Source: Cyathus striatus (Eukaryota; Basidiomycota; Agaricomycetes; Agaricales; Nidulariaceae). Taken from it: 64,000 bases of DNA. Every line of letters starts with the position of its first letter. The first letter of the stretch is position 1. The DNA lies in assembly GCA_025738555.1 (NCBI GenBank), contig JAOVFP010000002.1, positions 1,116,001 to 1,180,000 of the forward strand, given 5' to 3'. A model generated the notes under the pieces. The model was not told the DNA's origin. It did no database searches and saw only the letters and a program-made list of their open reading frames with translations. Of this stretch, positions 47,300 through 58,539 are shown in pieces. The position numbers and the translations under genes are program-made.

Positions 47300-49450
47300 G
47301 AAGGTAAGAAACCTCAGGAAATGGGGAAATAAGGCAAATGGAACATATATTTAGATAACAATGTACATTTGGAGATGAAGCTGGCTTTGTCATGTCTCCC
47401 CCAGGGTTTTTTTCCATGACTGAAGTCAATAAATTTTGTTTCTTAGTTATCTTGCACTTGGAAAGACTAGTGGAAGGCTGAGTGAGGTATTCTGCAATCT
47501 AGATGACTGTCTGATGTTTGTGGGATGGGAAGTGGCCAGAGGAGTGGAGAATGACTTTGCCATGTTCTGCAACTTTGGAAATCTGGTGATAGAAAACCAC
47601 CTCTGGATATAACTAAAATTTGATATATCATCATAATTGCTAGGCTGTTACCTAAGCCTGTGGATTTTCTGGCATTGAACTATGAAACACAAGTTTTGCA
47701 GATACACTGGGGTATGTTCCACCAAGTATATTGTTTGAATACCAAAAATCTGATCTAACATTTGAGATTATAAATGAGTTGAATTTATCTAACTGGAGAT
47801 AATGTTGAAAGGTCAATTTATTTTAAAACCCCTACCAAGGAGATAATGGAGAAAGGAATTTTTTTGATATATTTTAGAAGACCACCACATAGCCATAAAC
47901 CCTGTTTACTAACTTGGAAAGTCCACCCATGGGTTACTGATGGATACTATTTCATTCAACGTTACTATCATGATCAGGGTGTTGCAAACTTGTTTGGAAA
48001 CCCCTTCAGATTTCGTCATTATTGCCCACATCCACTTCATATTTTACACACCGATAGGTATGCATCTGAAATATATTACTTACAAATTATATGAGAATAT
48101 ACTTACTGCTCAAAATTGTATGAAGCACATAGTGTGGTCTAGTCCAAAATCAGCGGCAATGGGATTTGTAAACAAATCACAGCATTGTCTGCTGGCTTCA
48201 GTTCGTCATCCCTTTGATAGTGATAGATCTTCAAGCAGAGATCAGAATTCAACACATCTCAAGAATAGATGTCATGCTCTGCATCTTCAAATGGAATATC
48301 TTCACTTCTTCCTACTCAGTTTCCATTCTGTCTTTCATATTATAATCTGTCATATATTAATATCATGTTTTCTAAGTTATATTTCTTTAGAGTAGATGTT
48401 AGAAGTGAAACAGTACAATTTTTACATTTGCAAGACATAAATTGTGTTCTGTATTTATGAAAAACAGAAATATCCTCTTGTATTTTGCAGACTTGAGCAG
48501 AAGAGATATATCATTTTCAATCCCAAGAGTTTTTGAGGTAAGTGTGTGAAGGGTGTGTGTCAAAAAATGCAAGTTTGCATATCTATGACACTTTGCATAC
48601 CAATGATCATGATAGTATAGTATCTGGCTTCCTGGAATTAATAATCTACAAATTTCACAGTACAGTATGCATGTAGTCCAGAGAGCTATTAAAATGAGTT
48701 CATGTTCATACAGTAACTACTGAGCAAGGAATATGAGTATTTGAGCAGGGCACATAATGTATTTTGATGGAACCTAAATGCACTCAATGTTGTAGTATCT
48801 GGCTTTCTAGAATTAATAATCTGTATTCAATCATTTCACAATATCTTTTCAAGGTTACTCATCTTGTATTTTGCAGATTTGAGCAGAAGAGATATATCAT
48901 TTTCAATCCCAAGAGTTTTGAGGTAAGTGTGTGAAGGGTATGTGTCAAAAATTGCAAGTTTGCATACCCATGACACTTTGCATACTGATGATCATGATAA
49001 TATAGTATCTGGCTTCCTGGAATTAATAATCTATATATTTCACAGTACAGTATGCATGTAGTTCAGAGAGCTATTAAAATGAGTTCATGTTCATGCAGTT
49101 ACTACTGAGCAAGGTATGGCAATACAAGTATTTGAGTAGGGTGCATAATGTATTTTGATGGAACACAACTGCATTCAACATCATAGTATCTGGCTTCCTG
49201 GAATTAATAATCTACAAATTTCACAGTACAGTAGGCATGTAGCCCGGGGAGCTATTAAAATGAGTACATGCTCATACAGTAACTACTGAGCAAGATATGG
49301 CAATACAAGTGTTTGAGCAGGGCACATAATGTATTTTGATGGAAACCAATTGCACTCAATGTTATAGTATCTTGCTTTCTAGAATTAATAATCTGTATTC
49401 AATCATTTCACAATATCTTTTCAAGGTTACTCATATATCTCTCTGTGTGT
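47300..49450 (+). pseudogene. Decayed plus-strand gene with duplicated exon block
   Basis: A plus-strand exon at about 47,846-48,056 reads GIFLIYFRRPPHSHKPCLLT then WKVHPWVTDGYYFIQRYYHD and ends at a GTATGC donor. A small exon, LEQKRYIIFNPKSF-like, bounded by TTTTGCAG and GAGGTAAGTG, occurs at 48,490 and again at 48,878 inside a duplicated block of roughly 390 bp. The block GTATCTGGCTTCCTGGAATT recurs at about 48,620, 49,005 and 49,185. No function recognised. Confidence 0.4.
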
Positions 49451-49638
49451 TCATCTCTGCACATTGCGTGTAAATCTTGACATTGACTTCAAGCTCAAGC
49501 AGTACAAAATCAGCAAATACCTCATAATATTTAGTGTGTACTCCTTTTTCTTAGCATAGTCATCCACAAACAGCATGATTCATGAGATCTCTAATTTATT
49601 AGTGTTATAATTGAAGTAACACTAGTAAGCAGCACTAT

Positions 49639-51340
49639 CTAATTTGCAACCACACCACATAGTAGCCCAGTCATTTGTAATAGCTGTGTCCTCTGCTCTT
49701 CAATTTCTTTTTCTTTTCTCTCAAGCTTCTTATTTTTCTCATTGAGCTCTTGCATCCATGCTTCCCTAGCTTGCTTCAGCTTTGATGTTAGCTTCGTGAA
49801 GAAGTTTGCCAAGTCAACACATTCGCTATTGGCTTCATTGTGCAATGTCTTTGACATGAAGTGAATGGCTCCACTTGACTCACCAGTGTGATGGGCAAGG
49901 ACAAGGACCCAAGCCCCTGTTGATAATGATAACCTCTCCATCTATTCATGATATTAAATGAATGTTCATATGACTGATAGAACAATTATGTACCTTAGCG
50001 ATGATGGACCTGATGTCTCTGTTGAAATGCCAACTTGCACTAGTACAGTCAAGTATCTCTGGTTCCAATTTCTTTGTCCAGACTATCTCTGAAGGTGGTA
50101 TGAAACACTATATCAAAGTTAAACATTCGATCTATTACACACTGTAGTTCAAGCTACCCCACTGAACACCTTCCATAGTTCCAAAATGTTTTTTGTTCTC
50201 TTCCATAGTTACAGGTTTTCAATGCTCAAGGAAGTTAACCAACCTTGGATCGTAGCTGTTCTTATTTGTACTCGCTGGAAGCACTGATGATGACTCTGAA
50301 GGGTTCATAGTAAGAACAGGGTTGATAAAACTATTGTCAATAAGTTCATGTGTGTTCTAAGAGATATATCAGTACATCACGCATGAAGTAATAATGGGAT
50401 CTGTGGCAAGATGAGTTGGTGAGGACTCCGAAGGGTCCATGGCAAGAAGAACAGGGTCAATGAAATGATTGTCAATAAGCCCAGGTGGGCTCTAAGAGAT
50501 ATATCAGTACATCACACATAAAATAATAACTGGAACATGATTTACAGTTAATATGGCCACAGACTCATCAGTAGTGGCAGGATCGGAGCTGAGTGGCAAC
50601 ATGTTCTTATCAGCTGCAGGCGAATTGGGGGCATGTGCGCTCTAATAAGTATTAGTAAGTTAAGCAAGATAATAAACAAAATGCGAATTACAGTTGGTAC
50701 ACTCTTGTATTTGCTAGGTTCAGCAATGCCAGGAGAGGCATCCAAATCTAAGGACTTTAACTGCATAAAAATATTAGCAAATACTAAAGCTCTAAGACAC
50801 ACTATGAGATAATTCTGTCCAGCCTTTGTATGGGGGCACTGGCTGCGAAGTGGCCTGTCAGTACATACTTTACATCGCCTCTGACTGCAAGTGGTTGGAA
50901 TAGATTCAGGTGGGCTCTAAGATTACATCAGTACATCATGCAAAGTAATAACAAAAAAGTGATTTACAGATTCATTCTCATCTCCATCAGGTTCAGCAAC
51001 AACGGGCGAGATGTCCATATCCTGGGACTTTAACAACATAAGAAATGAGTAAATACTAAAGCTCTAAGATGCACTGTGAGATAAAGTTGTCTGGCTTTCA
51101 TATGAGGGCACTGGACATGAAGTGGCCGGCCAGGACATTTCGTACATCTTTGTGGTGTGCTGTTGTTGTTGGGGAGTCTTGTCACAGTTTCCTTCTGGGA
51201 TCTGGTCAACTTCTTTCTGCTGGAATTTGCTTTCTGGCCCTTTGATTTCATGGAGGAATGGGTAAGAGGTGAACAGACAGAGTAAAGGTGAGAGGTATTT
51301 TTTGGCAGTGGAAAAACAGACCAAGGCAAGTATAAGGCAC
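49639..51340 (-). pseudogene. Minus-strand gene with coiled-coil C-terminus and repeated short exons
   Basis: The last exons (49,941-49,639) encode SECVDLANFFTKLTSKLKQA and then an Arg/Glu/Lys-rich coiled coil (KNKKLERKEKEIEEQRTQLL) ending at a stop. Upstream, 50,100-50,000 gives SEIVWTKKLEPEILD. Then come at least two similar exons (MNPSESSSVLPAS and MDPSESSPTHLATDP, near 50,300 and 50,420) and Pro/Ser-rich exons to 51,340. Exon multiplication resembles that in the 42.9-47.2 kb gene. Function unknown. Confidence 0.4.
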
Positions 51341-54300
51341 AATTTGTGCAGAATGATATGGTACCTGTTTTCTGTTTCTTACTTCAACACTAAGTGCCAA
51401 TATCAGAGGCATACAAATGCAAATATGCGCTGATCAGATTGTACACAGGAAATGGTTGTGCTTGATACCTATAGGGTAAATCAAGTTTCAAATGTCAAAA
51501 ATAATAGTTATTCTTTTTCAAACACTGTATCTTTTTTACTTCGACACTAAGTGCCAATATCAGAGGTATACAGATGCAAATATGCACTGATCAGATTGTA
51601 CATGGGAAATGATTGCACTTCATACCTAGTAAATCTAGTTTCAAGTGTCAAAAAGAATAGATATTATTTTTGAAGCACCGTGTCATTTCTTACAACTATC
51701 TCTTGTAATGTCCTCCATTCCACATAAATGTCACAAGCAATTTAAGGAGCCAGAGGAGATCAAATGTATCCCAGGATTATATGCTGAAAGAGAACCAGAA
51801 AGGATAGTGCATGCCCCAGGACTTTTTAAATCCTCAATGCTATCATTATCATTATTTTTGTCAGCTTTAGCATCTGTGTTGGTTTCGTCATCTGGGCCCT
51901 ATGAGCCAGTCTCATCCCCTCAAAAAAAACAGCGATTGGTGAAGAACCCACACTCTAATACTGGTCAACATCAATCATGCAACCCTATGTCTGTGTCAAG
52001 GAATGATGAAGTATCCAGTGAATCAGTCCCAATTATCCACGGAGGTTCAGATGTGCTCCAGGAACATGACAATGGTCTACCATCACGGTCTGATGGGATG
52101 CATGAAGAATACATTCTCAATAATTTTCCCTTCCTAAATGACAACAGTGTGCCTTTCAGTGAAGTAGATCTTGATAACATCTTTTATTCATACCATGTCA
52201 GCGTGTTTTACAGTGGGATTGGTTTTGAACGAGTTAGCAAGGAGTTGTTTCTTGTTCAAGGTTGGGATTCCACAAAGAATAACAGTATGCCAGTAAGTGG
52301 TTCATAGATCTATCTTCTGTGTATGGTATTACTGATGACCAAAATTTAGAATCATTGGTTTCATCTGCAATGATGGCTAGTGGATGGAGATATGACTGCA
52401 GTGTGCACCTGCAATTCTAAAAAGTCACCTTGCATACATGCTAAATTTCTGTATGTCTTTGGTAAGGGAAGGTTCTCGAATAGTAATGATATTCCCAATG
52501 GTATTTTTTCGCAACTTCAACACATATCCCATAACTAACTCATTCATATAAAGTACCTTCTGATGTGACACTGTTTCATTGCAAAATATTTCCAGAGTCC
52601 AATACATTGTATCATTTGTTTTCAGTGAATATGGGAGCAGGTCTCCTTGATCGAATTATTATATCACATGAAGGCTTGGACAATGGTAGTGGCAGCTAGG
52701 AATGCCAAAAATGTAACTTGTCAATGTGCCTGCATATTGTTAAAATATGGCACAAGCTCCAGCAAATCCTGCACTGCGATCCTGAGGCACGAGATGACAT
52801 TGCACTCAATTATGACCTCTTGGAGAACTCAAGTGAGCTAATATTTCATACATGTTTCCCTTCTGACATGTTCCATACAAGGTCAACAATTCCACTCTGA
52901 TTCTGATCCAGACAAAGGGATATCATATCTACCAATAATGCCTCCTAGCTGGGCACATTTGGAAACAGACACCAAGCTCTACCATAAAAAGCCAAGGCCA
53001 CTATCTCCACCACCTCTTCTTATTGAATTAGGTGAACATATGTGGTGTATATGCGGTTCTGGACTTGAAAATTCAGGACCAATGGTGATTGAATCATGTA
53101 CTGTGTATGGGCTTAGCAGTGCACATGTGACTGAAATTCAACTTCAGAAGCATAACAACTGTCTTTGCTCAGACTGATTCATCAGTCCTGACTGCAGAGA
53201 TATTGAAATCCTGAATCTCAATAACTGTTACTTATTTACACATGAGGTTCTGGAGTGCTATACATTGGCTTACACCATTTCTCCTACTCCTTTCGTGGCT
53301 TTCATTTTGGAAGTCAGTCATGGTCACACAGATAATGGAACCAGGATCCCTTTCATCAATGATTTCATCTTCTGTGCCACTTGGTTCACATATGCTGATC
53401 TCTTATGTTTAGAAAATGATATGTGGTGTCACATCTGCAGTCCGGCTCCAGATAATGTAATTTTGATGGTGTCTCCATCTTGTTCAGCCACAAGCAGCTC
53501 TGTTCCTCCATTAAGCCACCAACAGCTATATCACCACATTTGGAACGAAAAGACAAAGTGTCTTATGTCAGCAAGCAGCAGCTTATACTGGACCATAAGC
53601 TATGGAAACTAATATGTACCATCATGGCTAAAAAAAATGCATCTTAATAATTCTTTCATTTGCAGTGATGATGAAGAAAGTATGCTTTTGCAACTACCTG
53701 ACGTCAATCCAGCATTGGGATGTTTAGCAGCATGTTTATTCATGGGAGACACTTGGCCAGATGATAGTTATGTCTATTTGTTTTCAGAGGTTTGGATATC
53801 ATTATCCCAGTAAATATTTAGATATTAACTATTGCTTCAACAGATAGCAGCAGAAGAATTGATTGTACAGATGGTGAACAGGCTTGGCTATGACACCCTT
53901 AGAAATTTCAATCACATGAAAAGTGATGATGCCCTCTCTCAATTGGTAAACATTCCATCAATCTATCTGGTTTTATGACATGAATATACCAAAGAAAACA
54001 CATATTCAGAAGACCTAATTGATGTTTGCATCTGGATAGAAAGCCGTGCACATGAGACATTGGATAAGCTTATAGTGCAAAGTCCATCTACTCAATCTAG
54101 TCCTGTTTCAGAAACTCCAAAAGATGACTGGAAATTGGTAAGTGTCTGTTTTCACTTAATCATTTTCTTTCTTTGTGACCCATAATATTAGACAGGTAGT
54201 TGCTACAGCATGCCACAGATACAACATAGGCCAATCTATCCTGGGTTGAAACATGATAGGTCACAAGATAAAGGTGGACAAGACCAGGGTGCTGAGTGTT

Positions 54301-54342
54301 CGAAGTACTATGCTCAGTACTCGCCTCAATGCCTGACCAGAG

Positions 54343-56013
54343 GAGCTCTTTACACTTAGCCATGTGTTCTGTACGGATCCGCACGGATTCCGTGCGGAAT
54401 TTTCGGAGTCCGTGCGGAATCTGCACAGATTTTTTTCATTTTGGCAGAGGTTTTTTTGGGTCTGTACAGATTCCGCACAGATTCCGAAAATTCCGTACGG
54501 ATTACGTGGAATTCCTCGGAATTCCGCATTACAGACCTGAAAATTCTGTACAGAATTTTATTATACTTGTTTCCTTGCATGTGACACTCTGCATTAAGCA
54601 TGACACTAGGTGTTGAGTGTGATACTAGGTGTTGAGTGTGACACTATACGTTAAATGTGACACTATAAGCGTGACACTAGGTGTTGAGTGTGACACTAAG
54701 CGTTGAGTGTGACACTAAGCATTGAGTGTGACACTAAGCATTGAGTGTGACACTAAGCGTTGAGTGTGACACTAAGTGTTGAGTGTGACACTAAGCATTG
54801 GGTGTGACACTAAGCATTGAGTGTGACACTAAGCATTGGGTGTGACACTAAGTGTTGAGTGTGACACTAAGCATTGGGTGTGACACTAAGCGTTGAGTGT
54901 GACACTAAGCGTTGAGTGTGACACTAAGCATTGAGTGTGACACTAAGCATTGAGTGTGACACTAAGCATTGGGTGTGACACTAAGCATTGAGTGTGACAC
55001 TAAGCGTTGAGTGTCACACTAAGCATTGAGTGTGACACTCTGCATTAAGCGTGACACTAAGTGTTGAGTGTGACACTAAGCGTTAAGTGTGACACTAAGC
55101 GTTGAGTGTGACACTAAGCATTGAGTGTGACACTAAGCATTGGGTGTGACACTAAGCATTGAGTGTGACACTCTGCATTAAGCGTGACACTAAGGGTTGA
55201 GTGTCACACTAAGCATTGAGTGTGACACTAAGCGTTGAGTGTGACACTAAGCATTGAGTGTGACACTAAGCATTGAGTGTGACACTAAGCATTGAGTGTG
55301 ACACTAAGCATTGGGTGTGACACTAAGCATTGAGTGTGACACTCTGCATTGAGTGTGACACTCTGCATTAAGCGTGACACTAAGGGTTGAGTGTCACACT
55401 AAGCATTGAGTGTGACACTCTGCATTAAGCGTGACACTAAGCGTTGAGTGTGACACTAAGCATTGAGTGTGACTAAGCGTGACACTAAGTGTTGAGTGTC
55501 ACACTATACATTAAACATGACACTATGCATTAAGTGTGACACTATACATTAAACATAACACTATACATTAAGCATGACACTATGCATTAAGCATAACACT
55601 AAGTGATGAGTGTGACACTCTGCATTAAGTGTGACACTAAGTGTTGAGTGTGATACTATACATTAAGCATAACACTATGCATTAAGTGTGATACTATGCA
55701 TTGAGAATGATACTATATATTGAGTGTATCATGGATTTTGTATAGTGTGACACTTTTCACCTAGAGTTACACTTGACATGTGTGACAAGGCAGCAATGCA
55801 TAAATCCACACAGAATCCATGCAGAATATGTATGGAATCCATATAGAATAATCACCTCTAATAATAATAATAGCTACTATATAAATTCTGTATGGTATCT
55901 ATACAGGTCTGTACGGGTCTGTACGGATCCGCACAGATCCGTACGGAATTTTCGGATTCCGTGCGGATTCCATACGGATCCGTACAGACCTCTTGGGGGA
56001 GTGTAAATTACTG
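54343..56013. mobile_element. Minisatellite-carrying inverted-repeat element (1,671 bp) inside the KDZ gene
   Basis: It is flanked by the 8-bp direct repeat GACCAGAG at 54,335-54,342 and 56,014-56,021. The ends are imperfect inverted repeats (left GAGCTCTTTACAC, right in reverse complement CAGTAATTTACAC). Subterminal zones of about 200 bp carry many GTACGGAT/ATCCGTAC and TTCCGTGCGGA words in both orientations. Removing one duplication and the element rejoins the KDZ reading frame (...LTRG + IMATWC...). An 8-bp duplication suggests hAT-type mobilisation. It encodes no protein. Confidence 0.93.
54597..55735 (+). repeat. 19-bp minisatellite, roughly 55 copies
   Basis: The unit is GTGTGACACTAAGCATTGA with variants. 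The AAGC.TTGA part occurs mainly as GCGTTGA, GCATTGA or GTGTTGA, i.e. one CpG in three states. Some units read TCTGCATTAAG or TATACATTAAA and some have GTGTCACAC in place of GTGTGACAC. The array occupies the middle of the 1.67-kb element. Confidence 0.95.
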
Positions 56014-56480
56014 GACCAGAGGAATCATGGCCACCTGGTGTACACATTCCATCTGCTATGGTTTTCATTCTATGCCAAGCAGCAAAGGCTGTGATGATGT
56101 TTTCTCGGCTCTCTATACACAATGGAGAGTTCCACCAAAGCAGGTGATTTATGACTTCACTTGCACTCTGGGTCCTTACTGTATGACACAAGAAGGGGAT
56201 TTTTTTTCTGAGACTAAGTTTCTAATTGACCACTTCCATGTCACAGGTCATAAAAAATGTTCAACAGCCTGCTTTCTGAAATGATCTGTTACTGCAGATC
56301 CCTGATTAAAAGGTCTCAACTCAAGTGCCGCCAAGTGTGGTAACTCGGTGATGGCATGTATCTGCAAGTTAGTCAGCTACATGGGGAAATACCATGCTAC
56401 ATTGTACATGAAGACTTTTCTTTGTATCTGGAACCGCACCAAAATGCAAAAGCTCGCTGGATATAATGCAGCACATAATA

Positions 56481-57372
56481 GTAGTTAGGAATACTATTAT
56501 TCTTCATTGTGGTAATCTGTTGACATGAACAATAAATAATTTGATTAGCTGTTTGCAAGGCACTGAATAAAATATGTATGTCACAGGTGTATAGATACAG
56601 AAAATTGAAAAGATGGCAGTGATATCTCATTGATATGTTGAAAGGGTTACAACACGGCATTCTGTGAGCTGACCTCGAAGCTATGCCAAGAAAATATAAA
56701 ATAAGGGGTGATAACAAAAGATAATTGACTTGAATGATGAGCTATACCTGGAAAAAAAAAATCAGAAAGGCATGGTGTAAGAAATATGTACCATCAAGGG
56801 TATAGAAATTTGAAGAAATTGAAAAAGATGGCAGCAATGTGGCATTGATATGTCAAAGGAGAAAAAATAACAGTGTTCTGTGAGTTGAATTGCTATAACC
56901 AGAAAAGAGAAAATGACAGTGTTCAATGACTCCAATGATTCTCAAGAGAAATAATTTGGAATAATCCGAAATGTGGATTTGTTGTTCTGGTAACATGCCC
57001 ATATGTCGCTAGTTCGATGACTCCAATGATTCTCAAGAGAAATAGTTTGGAATAATCTGAAATGCAGATTTGTTGTTCTGGTAACATGCATGTATGTCAC
57101 TATGAGGCTAATAAGGTAAAGTGGCTTCAATCACACCTGTTGGTTCTCAATCATACATACTTCTAATGAGAAAAAGCTACAGAGAAATCTTATTGTACAG
57201 AAGTGCACTATGTCACCTTGCAAATCCTGCATAAAGTTTGGAAGTACTGATTCATGTGAATCTTTATTTGGTAGCAGTATGTAATGCTGTTTTTTTAACT
57301 CTTATCCCTAAAATATGGACATATATAACTGAGTCTGTCATGTACTAAAACACTTGTCAGTGTCCTTTATAG
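56481..57372. other. No gene seen; small local duplications
   Basis: AT-rich DNA. A segment of about 85 bp (GACTCCAATGATTCTCAAGA ... TGTTGTTCTGGTAACATG) is present twice, at about 56,928 and 57,014. No motif recognised. Confidence 0.5.
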
Positions 57373-58440
57373 ATGTCTTTCAACATACTCCCTGACCTCC
57401 AAATCTTTTTTCCCATACCCAACATGTCCAGCAACCAATTCCAAAATACAAGGGTGTTCTTTTATGCAGTTGGAATGTCAGATGGTCCCTTGAAATCATA
57501 TATCATTAACTCTATGAAAGTAAGTTAATTTTCATGAGTATGTTTAATCATACACTCACAGTTTTCAGTTCCCAACATGCCTTTTTGCCCTTGACTACCC
57601 CAATGAGGATTCAATCATTACCTTGTGGTTGCATCGCGAGGTGAACAAAATAGAAGATTATATCAACAAAGTAACATGTGATGATTGTCATACTGACAGT
57701 ATGGAAATCCTATATTCTAAATGTGACAATATTTACTTAACATATGCTCATGGATGCTGATTGTGTTGTGGCTTTTGGAAATCATGGCCTGACCTGTGAA
57801 AGGTGCAAATCATGGGGTAATGGTGGGAGCTGCTTGGCGAATGATTGCTGGATTCCAGAAATGGACTTTCTACCAGCAAAGAGTCTAAGAGAATACATTA
57901 AAATTACATTTGGTTTCTTTCATGTTATTACCACAAATATTAATGTGAAATTATATAGATATCCTTGTTTTAAACAAGTACAGGATAACACCACAGATTG
58001 CATGATTCCAATACACACATTATGAAACCATGCAATATGTGCATTATCTTATCAAAATTGTTTTACCATCTTTAGTCAACTACAAACACATGGTTGGAGG
58101 CTTGGAGTCACTACAAATGAACAATATCATCGACTCAGATTTCAACTACAATGATTTTAAGAAATGGGCTGATGACATCACATCACTTCTATGACAATTA
58201 CCCCATGAGAATGAATTGGAGGTATTCTGGAGGAACCTTTTGAAGAACAATACAACATTGTCACCACAGCCTCCATCGACTCAAATGATGTCTTCAGCAT
58301 GGGGTAATTTTAACAAAATGAGATTAGAACTATTCTGAATCAGGTATGACCAGACAGAGATGCATGATGACTGGAGGAAACCACTTCTGGAATGGAAAGT
58401 AGTATGGTCAAGGAGTGATTACAACTTCTAAAGGAGATTG
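57373..58440 (+). pseudogene. Decayed plus-strand gene near the right end of the giant element
   Basis: Exon 57,373-57,519 (starts MSFNILPDLQIFFPIPNMSS, donor GTAAGT) splices in frame to 57,569 onward (FPTCLFALDYPNEDSIITLW, then LHREVNKIEDYINK). A frame at 57,744-58,025 has CERCKSWGNGGSCLANDCW, a Cys-rich stretch, and 58,130-58,200 gives DSDFNYNDFKKWADDITSLL before a stop. Probably an accessory gene of the element; family not recognised. Confidence 0.4.
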
Positions 58441-58539
58441 GTTGTCAGTATCATTGTATCATATTGTGTCTACTGTGTCTACTGTACAGTTCTGGTGATG
58501 TAATTAATGTAGAATATCTTGCCTCCTACTGCCACCTTG

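Larger units (their letters stand above)
51703..56480 (+). pseudogene. KDZ-type transposase gene with cysteine clusters, interrupted by a 1.67-kb insertion
   Basis: Likely the mobility gene of the giant element. Plus-strand exons: 51,703-52,291 (acidic/Ser-rich N-terminus, donor GTAAGT), 52,640-52,845 (ECQKCNLSMCLHIVKIWHKL, a possible zinc-binding cluster), 52,885-53,640 (HMWCICGSGLENSGPMVIES, NLNNCYLFTHEVLECYTLAY, ENDMWCHICSPAPDNVI), 53,665-53,790, 53,845-53,945, 54,020-54,138, then 54,189-54,342 joined to 56,022-56,280 (LTRGIMATWCTHSICYGFH; PPKQVIYDFTCTLGPYCMT; FHVTGHKKCSTACFL) and 56,290-56,480 (CKLVSYMGKYHATLYMKTFL). The pattern matches agaric proteins I know as CxC4/CxC5/CxC6 KDZ-associated. 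Defects: CGA-to-TGA stops (near 53,176 and 56,306), a one-base loss near 53,463 at the expected WDG motif, and Lys where a Glu (SSAAECG-like) is expected. Confidence 0.7.

Noticed and set aside
54597..55735. Possible CRISPR-like array
   Set aside because: The units are contiguous 19-bp repeats with no unique spacers, in a eukaryotic transposon; it is a minisatellite.
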